A stretch of DNA of 64,000 bases from assembly GCA_033063855.1 (NCBI GenBank), contig CP093831.1, positions 10,540,001 through 10,604,000 of the forward strand, in the 5' to 3' direction. Both the position numbers and the translations under genes were made by a program. Source of the stretch: Smittia aterrima (Eukaryota > Arthropoda > Insecta > Diptera > Chironomidae). The notes under the pieces were generated by a model. It had not been told where the DNA came from and ran no database searches. It was given only the letters and a program-made list of their open reading frames with translations. Shown piece after piece: positions 1 through 10,890 of the stretch (position 1 is the first letter of the stretch; the number at the start of each line of letters is the position of its first letter).

Positions 1-882
1 AAGAACCCTATGGAAAGAATAGAACTGTCGATGGCTAAGGAATCTAACGCAAAGATCGAATACTTTATGGCAAACATTATCATTATTTTAATTTTCGCTG
101 CAGTTACAAGTCTTATCATTCTCACTTTATTGTTAAAGACGAACCAATATCAACTCCCTCTCAGCTTCATCATAACTTTTTCGACCTTCGACGAGATCTA
201 TTCGATCAATTGGACGATCAACTACATTTTCCAGTTGACTCTAATTTGTTTCGCGGCCCTTTTTTTCGAAGTCTACATATTTCTCGTACTAGCTATTATC
301 AATCATTCTTGCCTAATGTTCGACGAGCTCACTATCTTGTTAATTTTTTTCAAAAGAAACCCAGCAGACAATTCATTGGAATCTGATGATCAGTTGAAAG
401 AATTTATCAACCGAAGTCAAGTCATTTTAAGGAGACACGAGGAAGCCAGGAAAGTTCTACAGTTTCATTTCATGATTGAGTTTTCTTTGCTCTCATTCCT
501 GATTTGCTTCAGTTTGTACTCAAATTTGAATGAGAATAATCTTTTGTCATATCTTATCAGCATTATAACAGCGACTCAACTTTTCGGGATTTGTTGGATG
601 GGAAAACGTGTAAACGATAGAATTGAAAATCTTGAGTTGACGATTTATGATTTGGAATGGTATTCGGTGAACATAAAACAACAGAAAGCGATTAATTTCG
701 TTCTCATGAGGATACAAAACACGAAAGGTTACAACGGAATTTTCAACGAACTTAATATGGAAACTTTTCTTTTGGCAAGAAAAAAAGGTAAAACGAACTA
801 TTTAGATTATTTTTAATTTTTAATATTTCAGTTTGTTCGGTTCATCTACTCAATGCTGATGGTTCTGCTTTCGCGCCAGTAA
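1..882 (+). CDS. Odorant receptor A1, 3' part (cut by window edge)
   Basis: Insect odorant receptors are seven-pass membrane proteins of olfactory neurons that form cation channels with Orco. Only the long fourth exon (from about position 1-4 to 774) and the last exon (832-882) lie in the window. The family is recognised from several hydrophobic segments, the NHSCLMFDEL loop, the YDLEWY motif and the C-terminal NGIFNELNMETFLL joined to an FVRFIYSM-type end, which is the conserved tail of the 7tm_6 family. The intron between the two exons starts with GC (G|GCAAGA) where the closest paralogue (A5) has GT, so it needs a GC-AG intron; unspliced, the frame runs to a stop at about 816. A polyadenylation signal AATAAA lies at 956. 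It is most similar to A5. Family assignment is firm; function of this copy depends on the GC donor. Confidence 0.75.
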
Positions 883-1462
883 ACAGTTTTGCTCAAGCTT
901 GACAACTTCTTTTTAAGAATTTCTTATGTCTATTCATGTTGTTAATATTTAACTCAATAAACTTATTCTCAGCCCAAATGAACTTGATAGGATTGTGACA
1001 GTTACGAAGTTACTAACTCTACTCATTTATTCAGTTTCACATGAAAAAAAAACTGATCACGAAGAAGAATATAAAAATAATAATTTATAGAGAAAGTCCT
1101 CACAACCAGATATAAGAATTTTTAAATCTTAAATATTTCTCTATTGCATTCTATCTCAAATGCTTCGGCCTAAGATGGTTTTTATATCAAGGATTCAATG
1201 ATCTTGTTGGCAATAACGAAGTATCTGGAAAAGAAAAAACTATTACATAATAAAAGCTCTTGAACAATCGAAATTATTTATTATTCTTGAATTGCGTCGC
1301 AACAAAAAAAAGTTTTCCGTAAACTTTACTGAAGTTATGTAGGCGGATCCGTGTAGGCCTAAGTTGTGACAATCATTTTTGTTCAGAAAATAAATAAAAA
1401 GTTCATCAAATCAATTTTTTTTCGATTGAGACATTTACCGGTTTAGCTTCAAGATAATCAGA
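883..1462. other. Intergenic A1-A2
   Basis: AT-rich spacer with a possible A1 polyadenylation signal at 956. Its first 300 bases are repeated with small changes after A5 (about 6528-6790), so it belongs to the duplicated unit. No gene seen. Confidence 0.6.
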
Positions 1463-2730
1463 ATGAAATTGATAAACTACAGCGATTGTGTTGAAAAAAT
1501 TATTATTTTAGCAACAAGAATCGTTTCGGAAATGTCAGTTTTAATTTTAAAATTTGCTTCTCTCACTTACAAAATGTTTTATTTAGTTATTTAACGTTCT
1601 GGATAGCTCAGGGCAGCTTGGTCATCGCCATCTTTACTTACATTGTTAAGTACATGGAGACGCTAAGTTTCTCTGCTTTGATTGAGAGCGAATGCATATT
1701 CAGTGAGTCTTATACTTATACTTATACTCAAAAGATTTTTTTAATAATTTTTCTGGTTAGTTCTCTATTTGCGACAGCTTCTTTACTTGATGTCGGTTCA
1801 TCTTTTCGGCTCAAGAATTAAAGTTCTACTTCAACAAATCAACATCGAAAGAAACAAATTAATGATCAGCAAAGAATTATCGATTACGAGACAGCTTCAC
1901 TCGAGGAATGAATTCAACGTAATGACCTCATTCATTGGAGCTTTCGTGATTATTTACTTTGTGATATCAACCGCGGCATTCTTTTTTGAGATAAATGAAT
2001 ATCGACTCCCTCTCAGCTTCATAATAATTTTCTTACCTTTCGACAAGATCTACTCGATCAATTGGACATTGAACTTGGCTTTTCAGGAAGTCATTTTAAT
2101 CTTTGTCTTTTTATGTTTCAAATCTTATTTAATTTTGATCTTCGCCACAGCAAATCATTCTTGCTTAATGTTTGAAGAGCTGACAATCATGACGAAGAGT
2201 TTTAAGGAAAATCTCGCTGACAATTTATTGGAATTCGACGAACAGTTGAAAGTGTTTGTCGAGCGGAGCCAAGTCATCTTAAAGAGACACAAGGAAGTCA
2301 GAAAAGTTCTGCAGTTTCAATTCTTCATCGAATTTTCGTTGCTTTCATTCATGATTTGCTTTAGTTTGTACGCAAACATTTATGCTGCGACTCCAATGTC
2401 TTGTCTATTGACGATTACATGTACGAATCAACTTTTTATTTTTTGTTTGTTGGGAAAGCGAGTTGACGATCGAATTGAGAAGTTAGCCTCGACCATTTAT
2501 GACATGGAATGGTATTCGATGACCGTGAAACAACAGAAAACAGTTTTGCTTATTCTTATGATGATCAGACGCACGAAAGGATTCAACGGAATTTTTAACT
2601 CAGTCGACATGGAAACTTTTCTTCTGGTGAGTTGAAAATTTAAATTATTACTTTTTTAGGCCATTCTGTTCGCTTTTAGATTGCTAAGTTCATCTATTCG
2701 ATGCTGATGGTTCTGATTTCACGACAGTAA
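1463..2730 (+). CDS. Odorant receptor A2 (intact, 367 aa)
   Basis: Exons 1463-1533, 1587-1702, 1761-2626 and 2680-2730 join in frame to 367 codons plus stop, normal for an insect odorant receptor. The start was chosen because an in-frame TGA (1427) precedes it with no other ATG between, and the same AGA-ATG context recurs in the paralogues. Features visible: hydrophobic segments throughout, a PLSFIIIFLPFDKIYSINW segment, NHSCLMFEEL, YDMEWYSM and the METFLL/IAKFIYSMLMVLISRQ tail. The third exon (866 nt) equals exon 3 plus exon 4 of A5 (91 + 775), so the intron present in A3 and A5 is absent here. Intron 2 contains a short TTATAC triplet repeat near 1709. Role is ligand-gated odour detection with Orco by family; the ligand is unknown. 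Confidence 0.85.
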
Positions 2731-2930
2731 TAAAAAAATCATCAACAAACAACTAATATAGTTTAAACATGTCAGAATAAATGTAGAAATATTTATTAAC
2801 GCAGCGTGTGCAAGGAAACAAAACAAAGTCGTAAAGGAGCTTTATTTCTGAAACGTAATAAGTCGACACTGGTTTAATAAATCGACACAATTTGTTAGTC
2901 ATTCACTGATAGAGCTTGAAAGGATTCGGA

Positions 2931-4234
2931 ATGAATTCGCTAAACTACAGCAAGAGTGTGGAAAAATTAATTAATTTAGGAATAGCAACTATGGAGAAAA
3001 TGTTAGTTTTAGATATTATCTGAACATGTTGACATTCTTGCTTTGTAGATATTTAATGTTCTGGATAACTCAGGGCAGCTTGGTTGTCGTCATTGCTACT
3101 TATGTTATAAAGTTTTTCGATCATCTTAGTTTTGCTTCGTTGATTGTGATTGAATCAGTATTTGGTGAGCTCTATGATCGCTAAAATAAATTGATCAAAT
3201 ATCTGTTCGTTTAGTTGTCTACTTTCGACATCTTCTCTATTTGATTTCGACTTATCTGTTCGGTCCAAGGATGAAGATTTTGTTTGAGGAAATCAACAGT
3301 GAAAGGCAAATATTTGTTTTATGGGAGTTAAATAAATCGGTGAAATAAAACTTTTCATAGGAACAAACTTCTGGAAAGAGTTGAACTGCAGATCACTAAG
3401 GAATCTTACGCAAAGACAGAATTCTTCATTGCAAACATTGTCATATTATCGGTGTTCGCCGATTGTACAAGTTTAATAATTATCACTTTATTGATTGAGA
3501 CAAACGAACATCATCTCCCTCTCAGCTTCATCATAATTTTCTTGCCCTTCGACGAGATCTACTCGATCAATTGGTTGATAAATTATGTTTATCAATTGAC
3601 TGAATTTTGCTTTGCTGCTCTCTTGTTCGAAGTTTGTACTCTTCTAGTTTTTGCCTTAATGAATCACTCTTGTCTAATGTTCGACGAGCTAACTATAATG
3701 GCTCGAAGTTTAAAGACAAAACTTCTGAAATCTGATGATCAGTTGAAAGAATTTATTAAAAGAAGCCAAGTCATTTTTAGACGACACGAGGAAGCCAGGA
3801 AAATTTTACAGTTTCACATCATGATTGAATTTTTTTCTCTCTCGTTCATGATCTGCTTTAGTTTGTACGCAATTTTGCGTGAGGCCAATCTATTTTCCTT
3901 TATCCTGTTAGTGGGTACGATGACTCAACTTCTACTTTTTTGTTGGATGGGAAAACGTGTTAATGATCGAATAGAAAAGCTTGAAACTGCGGTTTACGAC
4001 TTGAAGTGGTATTTGATGAATGCTAAGCAACAGAAAGCAATTAATTTTGTTCTCATGATGATCAGAGGCACGAGAAGATTCGATGGAATTTTCAACTCAG
4101 TCGACATGGAAACTTTTCTTCTGGTAGGAAAACTTAAAACGAAATATTTTATTTTAATTATTAAACATTTCTTTCGATTTCAGATTGTTAAGTTCATCTA
4201 TTCAATGCTGATGGTTCTGATTTCACGCCAGTAA
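2931..4234 (+). CDS. Odorant receptor A3 (intact, 363 aa)
   Basis: Five exons: 2931-3001, 3049-3164, 3215-3305, 3361-4123, 4184-4234, totalling 364 codons including stop. Exon lengths 71, 116 and 91 match those of the other units. Intron 3 (3306-3360) can only be removed with a GC donor (AAAG|GCAAAT ... CATAG); this restores the INSER-NKLLERVE junction that A2 encodes without an intron. An in-frame TGA TAG lies just upstream of the chosen ATG. The protein has the NHSCLMFDEL loop, YDLKWY motif, an FNSVDMETFLL end of exon 4 and the IVKFIYSM C-terminus. Compared with A5 it is four residues shorter in the loop after the NHSC motif. Assigned to insect odorant receptors; ligand unknown. Confidence 0.82.
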
Positions 4235-4804
4235 AGAAATAAATATGCCAATGAATGGGAAACTTTGCTCATCAATTTCCTAAAGCGACTATTAAACTTA
4301 TCGATTTTAACTTACTAGCTTTGTATTTAAAAAGTTCTTCTTGTCACACAGAAAACTTTAGTTATGAATTGCATTTCTACTCATAGTTTGCCTTACAATT
4401 ATGAGAATAGGGTTTCCTTCGATACATTACAATATATTTATTTCCAATTTAAATAATTAGCAAATGAATTTATTTGAAAATATTATAAAATATATGTTAG
4501 ATATTGTAGTAGAGCGTTCTATGTATCACCGACATAAATCTAATCATTTTTAAAAAGATATCATAAATAACTCATTTATTTATTTATCTATTTTAAGACA
4601 AAACTTAAATTAAATTTATCTTTCGTATAATTTTAATTCACTTTAAATATACTTCGTTTTGTGTGAGCAAGCATAACACAAATGAAAATAAATTTTTCAA
4701 TGAAACTTTTAATTATCCCTCATTTGATTAAACATGGACAAACGAAAAAGTTTCCTAACTTTTTTGTTGAAGCCATTCAACGGTTGAGCTTCAACGAATT
4801 TAGA
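4235..4804. other. Intergenic A3-A4
   Basis: Very AT-rich spacer, near-duplicate of 7244-7770. An in-frame ATG at 4682 could extend A4 upstream, but the equivalent sequence before A7 contains stops, so I treat it as untranslated. Nothing else seen. Confidence 0.5.
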
Positions 4805-5065
4805 ATGAAACTGATAAACTACAGCGACTGTGTTAAAAAAATTATTATTTTAGCGACAAGAATCGTGACGGTGTAGTAAGTTTTTGATTAAAATTATTTG
4901 TTCTTACACTTACAAAACGTTTTATTTAGTTATTCAACGTTCGGGATAACTCAGGGGAGCTTGGTCATCGCCATCTTTACTTACATTGTGAAGTACATGG
5001 ACACGCTTTTTGTTTGTGCTTCTCATGAGAATACAAAACACGAAAGCTTTTTTTTATACATATAA
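4805..5065 (+). pseudogene. Odorant receptor relic A4 (exon 2 fused to exon 4 scrap)
   Basis: Exon 1 (4805-4875) is nearly identical to that of A7. Exon 2 starts at 4930 and reads normally to the KYMDTL codons near 5010, then jumps directly into a short piece of exon 4 (about 5018-5045, reading CASHENTKHES in the exon 2 frame) that in A5 encodes LMRIQNTK. The frame then meets a stop near 5065. Exons 3, 5 and nearly all of exon 4 are gone. This is a deletion scar between two non-corresponding exons, not an assembly of a working gene. The next unit's exon 1 begins only 150 bases later. Confidence 0.75.
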
Positions 5066-5216
5066 GAAAGTTTGAAAATATTTTAATGTATATTTAATCA
5101 ATTCAAAGGAACATATGAATATTTCAAATTGAGACATAAAGGAACTTTATGACTGAAACTTAATAAGTCGACACAGACATTGTCTCATTCAATGGTTGAG
5201 CTTTAAAGGAATTAGA

Positions 5217-6527
5217 ATGAAATCGAAAAATTACAGCGAGAATGTTGGAAAGCTAATTAGTTTAGGAATAAAAATAATTGAGAAATTGTGAGTTTTAATA
5301 ATGTTCAAGATTATTAAAATTGGTATTCCGATTTTGTAGATATTTGTCGTTTTGGATAGCTCACATCAGCCATAGCGGTCGCTTTCTACATTATCGAGTT
5401 TTTCGATCAACTTAGTTTTACTTCGTTGATTGTGATTGAATCAGTATTTGGTGAGCTCTTTGAACGCCAAAAGTAATTTATCAAATATCTGTTCTGTTTA
5501 GTTATCTACTTTCGACATCTTCTCTACTTGATGTCGACTTATCTGTTCGGTCCAAGGATGAAGATTTTGTTTGAGGAAATCAACAGTGAAAGGCAAATAT
5601 TTGTTTTATGGGAGTTAAATGAATCGGTGAAATAAAACTTTTCATAGGAACAAACTTCTGGAAAGAGTTGAGCTGCAGATTACAAAGGAAGCTTACGCAA
5701 AGACCGAATACTTCATCGCAAACATTGTCATTATTTTAATTATCATTACAACTTCAAGTGAAATCATGATCAGTTTATTGTTCAAGACGAACCAACATCA
5801 ACTCCCTCTGAGCTTCATCATAACTTTTTTGACCTTCGACGAGATCTATTCGATCAATTGGACGATCAACTACATTTTTCAGTTGACTGAAATTTGTTTC
5901 GCGGCTCTTTTGTTCGAAGTCTACGCATTTCTCCTATTAGCCATAATCAATCATTCTTGCCTAATGTTCGACGAGCTCACTATCTTGCTAATATTTTTCA
6001 AAAGAAACCCAGCCGATAATTCATTGGCATCTGATGATCAGTTGAAAGAATTTATTGAACGAAGCCAGGTCATTTTAAGGAGACACGAGGAAGCCAGGAA
6101 AGTTCTACAGTTTCATTTTATGATTGAGTTTTCTTTGCTCTCATTCCTGATTTGCTTCAGTTTGTACTCAAATTTGAATGAGAATAATCTATTATCATAT
6201 CTTATCAGCGTGATATCAGCGACTCAACTTTTCGGAATTTGTTGGATGGGAAAACGTGTAAACGATAAAATTGAAAACCTTGAGTTGACCATTTATGATT
6301 TGGAATGGTATTCGTTGAACGTGAAACAACAAAAATCGATTAATTTCGTCCTCATGAGAATACAAAACACAAAAGGTTACAACGGAATTTTCAACGAAGT
6401 TAACATGGAAACTTTCCTTTTGGTAGGATAAGGTAAAGCGAACTATTCAGATTATTTTTAATTTCTAATATTTCAGATTGTTCGGTTCATCTATTCAATG
6501 ATGATGGTTCTGGTTTCGCGCCAGTAA
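5217..6527 (+). pseudogene. Odorant receptor A5, frameshifted in exon 2
   Basis: Exons: 5217-5287, 5340-5450, 5502-5592, 5648-6422, 6477-6527. Exon 2 is 111 nt instead of the otherwise invariant 116, because of a 5-nt loss near 5360-5375 after FWIA. Translation then reaches a stop in the stretch that normally encodes FFDQLSF. All other exons, splice sites and the final 260 codons are intact, including the NHSCLMFDEL loop, YDLEWY motif and IVRFIYSM end. Intron 3 uses a GC donor (AAAG|GCAAAT) as in A3; intron 4 uses GT. The long intact remainder suggests a recent lesion, a segregating null allele, or a sequencing error. Very close to A1. Confidence 0.7.
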
Positions 6528-6788
6528 ACAGTTTTGCTCAAGCTTGACCTTCTTTTGAAGAATTTCTTCTGTCTTTGCATGTTGTTAATATTTAACTCAA
6601 TAAACTTATTCTCAGCCCAAAAGAACTTGATATAAGATTGTGACAACTACGAAGTTACTAACTCTACTCATTTATTCAGTTTTACATGAAAAGAAAATCT
6701 GATCACGAAAAAGAATAAAAATAATAATTTATAGGGAAAGCCAGATATAAGAACTTTTAAATCTTAAATTTTTCTCAATTGCATTCTA

Positions 6789-7243
6789 TGGAAAATTTTA
6801 CAGTTTATTGTATAATTTACAGTATATATCATAATTGAATTTTTCTCTCTCTTTTTCATGATCTGCTTTAGTTTGTACGCAATTTTGCGTAAGGTCAATC
6901 TATTTTCCTTTATCCTGTTAGTGGGTACGATGAGTCAACTCTTACTTTTTTGTTGGATGGGAAACGAGTTAATGATCGAATAGAAAAGCTTGAAACTGCG
7001 GTTTACGACTTGGAGTGGTATTTGATGAATGCTAAGCAACAGAAAGCAATTAATTTTGTTCTCATTATGATCAGAGGAACGAGAAGATTCGATGGAATTT
7101 TCAACTCAGTTGACATGGAAACTTTTTTTCTGGTAGGAAAACCTAAAACGAAATATTTTATTTTAATTATTAAACATTTGTTTCAATTTCAGATTGTTAA
7201 GTTCATCTATTCAATGCTGATGGTTCTGATTTCACGCCAGTAA
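6789..7243 (+). pseudogene. Odorant receptor relic A6 (3' half only)
   Basis: A copy of the 3' half of A3-like exon 4 (6789-7132) and exon 5 (7193-7243). It begins abruptly inside exon 4 after a spacer that matches the sequence following A1 and A5. A one-base loss in the WMGKRV codons (6960 area, GGGAAACG against GGGAAAACG in A3) breaks the frame, and the front part is degraded. Exon 5 and its splice acceptor are intact. No promoter or exons 1-3, hence a dead 5'-truncated duplicate. Confidence 0.8.
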
Positions 7244-7770
7244 GAAAATAAATTATGCCAATGAATGGGAAACTTTACGTATCAATTTCCTAAAGGCTTT
7301 AGGCTGAAGCGACTATCAAACTTATTGATTTTAGCTAAATTGCTTTGCATTTAAATATTCATTTTTTTCACACAGAAAGCTTTAGCTATGAATTATCTTT
7401 TCACCTCAGCTTTAGCTATGAATCGATTTCCTTCGATACTTTGCAATATATTTATTCTAAATTTAAATAATTAGCAAATGAATTGGTTTGAAAATATGAT
7501 AAAATATATGTTAGATATTGTAGTAATCATTTTTTAAAAAAATATCACAAATAACTATTTTAAGACAAAACTTAAATTAAATTTATTTTTCGTATAATTT
7601 TAATTCACTTTAAATATATTTCGTTTTGTGTGAGCAAGCATAACCCAAATGAAAATAAATTTTTCAATGAAACTTTTAATTATCCCTCATTTGATTTAAC
7701 GTAGACAAACGAATAAGTTTCCTAACTTTTTGTTGAAGCCATTCAACGGTTGAGCTTCAACGAATTTAGA
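7244..7770. other. Intergenic A6-A7
   Basis: AT-rich spacer duplicated from 4235-4804. It carries the presumed A7 promoter region; no gene seen. Confidence 0.5.
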
Positions 7771-9032
7771 ATGAAATTGATAAACTACAGCGACTGTGTT
7801 AAAAAAATTATTATTTTAGCGACAAGAATCGTGACGGTGTTGTAAGTTTTTGATTAAAATTATTTGTTCTTACACTTACAAAACGTTTTATTTAGTTATT
7901 CAACGTTCTGGATAACTCAAGGCAGCTTGGTCATCGCCATCTTTACTTACATTGCGAAGTACATGGACACGCTAAGTTTCTCTGCTTTGATTGAGAATGA
8001 ATGTCTTTTCTGTAAGGCTTAGAGCTTAAAGAACTTGTAAAATATTATTCTGGTTAGTTCTTTATTTTCGACAGCTTTTTTACTTGATGTCGCTTCATCT
8101 ATTTGGCTCAATAATTAAAGTTTTACTTCAACAAATCAACATCGAAAAGAAGAATTTAGTGATCAACAAAGAATTATCGATTACGAGACAATTCTATTCG
8201 AGGAATGAATTCGTCATAATGACTGGTTTCATTGCCCTTCTCGTTACAACTTTCATTTTGATAATATTAGCGGCTTTCGTTTTCAACACGAACGAACATC
8301 GACTTCCTCTCAGCTTCATAATAATTTTCTTACCTTTCGACAAGATTTACTCGATAAATTGGGCCTTAAATTTTGGTTTCCAATTTTGCGTTGAATTTTT
8401 GGCCATTGTTTTGTACCAAGCTTATTTAATTTTGATCTTTGCTACAGCAAACCATTCTTGTTTAATTTTCGAAGAGCTGACAATCATGACGAAGAGTTTT
8501 AAGGAAAATCTCGCTGCCAATTTATTGGAATTCGACGAACAGTTGAAAGCGTTTGTGTACCAGAGCCAAGTCATCTTAAAAAGACACAAGGAAGTCAGAA
8601 AAGTTCTGCAGTTTCAATTCTTCATCGAGTTTTCGTTGCTTTCATTCATGATTTGCTTTAGTTTGTATGCAAACTTATATGCCACGTCTCCAATGTCCTA
8701 CCTAGTTACGATTATATCTGCGAATCAACTTTTCTTATTTTGTTTGTTGGGAGAGCGAGTTGATGATCGAATTGAGAAGTTAGCCTCGACCATTTATGAC
8801 ATGGAATGGTATTCGATGAATATTCAGCAACAGAAAACAGTTTATCTTGTTCTCATGATGATCAGACGCACGAAAGGATTCAACGGAATTTTCAACTCAG
8901 TCGACATGGAAACTTTTCTTCTGGTGAGAGTTGAAAATTTAAATTATTCTTTCTTTAAGCCATTCTGTTCGCTTGTAGATTGCTAAATTCATTTATTCGA
9001 TGCTGATGGTTCTGGTTTCACGACAGCAATGA
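7771..9032 (+). CDS. Odorant receptor A7 (intact, 368 aa)
   Basis: Exons 7771-7841, 7896-8011, 8058-8923, 8979-9032 join to 369 codons including the stop. As in A2, exons 3 and 4 are one 866-nt exon with no intron between them. The protein has the PLSFIIIFLPFDKIYSINW segment, the NHSCLIFEEL loop, YDMEWYSM, FNSVDMETFLL and IAKFIYSM tail of the cluster. The normal terminal TAA has changed to CAA, so translation ends one codon later at TGA (9030-9032). A2 is the closest relative. Function by family: odorant-gated channel subunit in sensory neurons; ligand unknown. Confidence 0.85.
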
Positions 9033-9513
9033 AATCATCATTAACAATAAATAAAATCTAATCGCTTTTTCTACATTTTGAAAAGTTTCCTGCAGTTCAC
9101 AGTCGATGAAGATCGAAAGATTCAATAATCATCATTCAATAAAAATTCGTAATGAAAGTCATGAGAAATTTATCATTTATCAGCTGACAAAACTATTTCG
9201 CAATATTCAGTAAATTGAAATTTCCCGCTTAATGATTTCACAATTGTACGAAACAAAAAAGTTCATAGTCGATCAGAATTTCATTTTCACTTACATTACT
9301 CTTCAGAAAATTGTTGTGAACAGTGCTACATCTAATAATTAAAATGTGAGGATAAAATAAGTTTCTAGAATAAAATCAATGATCAGTTCATAGTTGCACA
9401 TCGAGTTTAAACATAAAATATTTTTTGTATTAATTTGTTAGAAAAATATTTGTGAACTTTAGTGGATGCGCAGGTTCATTTGTTTTTCCGTTAAAACTAT
9501 CAATTTCTTTCAG
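9033..9513. other. Intergenic and probable 5' leader of LRR gene
   Basis: AT-rich spacer. The last part resembles an intron end (TTTCTTTCAG at 9504-9513, with a possible donor GCGCAG|GTTCAT around 9472), so a noncoding first exon of the LRR gene may lie here. Confidence 0.4.
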
Positions 9514-10890
9514 ATGTTTCCGCGACGAATGCAAAACGGCGAAATGCCGGAGAATTATTACGTTTCCTTGACAAAAACAAAAATCATCAACGAAAATGAA
9601 ATTGATTTCAACGTAGACAATCAACCTGAGCGAAAAGATGAAAATGTTTTGCTGATGAGATCAGATCGATGCAGTGAGATAATTGTGAAGTTCATTCCGA
9701 TTGAGATATTGGAACGTTATCCTAACTTGACGTGGATTGAGCTTTCGCGTGTTGGACTTGAGACTCTTCCAAAGAACGCGTTTGGATGCCTGAAGCGATT
9801 AGACGAAATAATTGTCACTCACAACAATTTGTCATCGATTCCAGCGGATGTCTTCACAAACTGCCAGACACTCACCGCACTTGATTTCACTTCAAATCAA
9901 ATTGAGAGTGTCGACGAAACAGCTTTCGATGGTTTGACAAATTTGACTTATTTATCGTTATCAAAAAACAAAATCGACAAATTGACATCAAGAACTTTCA
10001 AATCTCTTGAAAAACTTGAAATTCTTGCTTTGTCGAATAATTTAATCGCAACAATTCCTTCCGATCTTTTCACTCACTTGGCGAACTTATTCATTCTCCG
10101 TTTGCAAGGAAATTGCATTGGCGAACTTCACAAAGATACATTGAAGCCTCTAACTAAACTTGAAAGTCTCGACATGAACAAGAACAAACTTTCATCGATC
10201 CATCCTGAATTAATTAAATTTAATCCTGTGTTTAATTCGCTCGAGCTCAACGATAACTTAATCGAAGAAATTCATCCAGATACTTTCTCGTGGCACACTA
10301 GACTGAGCACGCTCAAACTCCGTAACAACAAATTGCAAGAAATCGACGAAAATTTATTTAAAAACTGTTCGAGTTTACACAAATTATCTCTTCGAGGAAA
10401 CCAATTGACGAAGCTGCCTTCAACAGTTTTTTCTGCTCAATCAGATTTATGGGATTTAAATTTAGTCGGAAACCAATTGACGGAACTAAATGCCGAAACT
10501 TTCAAGAACAACGGAAAATTATCCAAACTTCGTCTTAGTGATAATCAACTCACAAAAATTGATCCTGACACATTCAAAAGCTTGAAAGAGCTTGGAATTT
10601 TATTAATTGGCAATAACAAGATTGAACTATTTGAACTTGAAACTTTCAAGTGCTGTGAAAGTCTTTATGCCTTCGGGTTTGCTGGAAATCCTGGAGAAGC
10701 TTCGGTTGATAAAGTCTTTTTGAAAGAATTGAAAAAGGTTAAATTCTCTGGAAGTCATTTAAGAGGTTGTGACTATGATTCTGACGATGAGTACATTCCC
10801 CCACCGCCAGTGCTGAAGGTTACCAAACCCCAATATGAATCATCAGATGACGAGCCAATGTATTTTTCATCATTAGATCTATTTGATTGA
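9514..10890 (+). CDS. Leucine-rich repeat protein with acidic tail (458 aa)
   Basis: From about residue 60 to 390 the protein is a run of roughly 14 leucine-rich repeats of about 24 residues, of the form LxxLxLxxNxIxxlxxxtFxxL (for example LTYLSLSKNKIDKL, LHKLSLRGNQLTKL). Such a curved solenoid normally binds other proteins. There is no clear signal peptide, membrane span or catalytic domain. The C-terminus is acidic and proline-rich (DYDSDDEYIPPPP, then ESSDDEP). The frame stays open upstream to an ATG at 9466, but a good acceptor (TTTCTTTCAG) directly precedes the ATG at 9514, so I start there. AATAAA at 10912 fits a polyadenylation signal. The repeats resemble the extracellular LRR class; localisation is uncertain because a signal exon could lie upstream. 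Confidence 0.75.
   Translation: MFPRRMQNGEMPENYYVSLTKTKIINENEIDFNVDNQPERKDENVLLMRSDRCSEIIVKFIPIEILERYPNLTWIELSRVGLETLPKNAFGCLKRLDEIIVTHNNLSSIPADVFTNCQTLTALDFTSNQIESVDETAFDGLTNLTYLSLSKNKIDKLTSRTFKSLEKLEILALSNNLIATIPSDLFTHLANLFILRLQGNCIGELHKDTLKPLTKLESLDMNKNKLSSIHPELIKFNPVFNSLELNDNLIEEIHPDTFSWHTRLSTLKLRNNKLQEIDENLFKNCSSLHKLSLRGNQLTKLPSTVFSAQSDLWDLNLVGNQLTELNAETFKNNGKLSKLRLSDNQLTKIDPDTFKSLKELGILLIGNNKIELFELETFKCCESLYAFGFAGNPGEASVDKVFLKELKKVKFSGSHLRGCDYDSDDEYIPPPPVLKVTKPQYESSDDEPMYFSSLDLFD

Noticed and set aside
4682..4804. Longer N-terminus for receptor A4 from the ATG at 4682
   Set aside because: The matching sequence upstream of A7 contains stops, and A2 and A3 have stops directly before the inner ATG.
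1..9032. Gustatory rather than odorant receptors
   Set aside because: The C-terminal TYLVVL-type motif of gustatory receptors is absent; the W-Y motif followed by METF and a (F/I)YS-type end fits the odorant-receptor family better.
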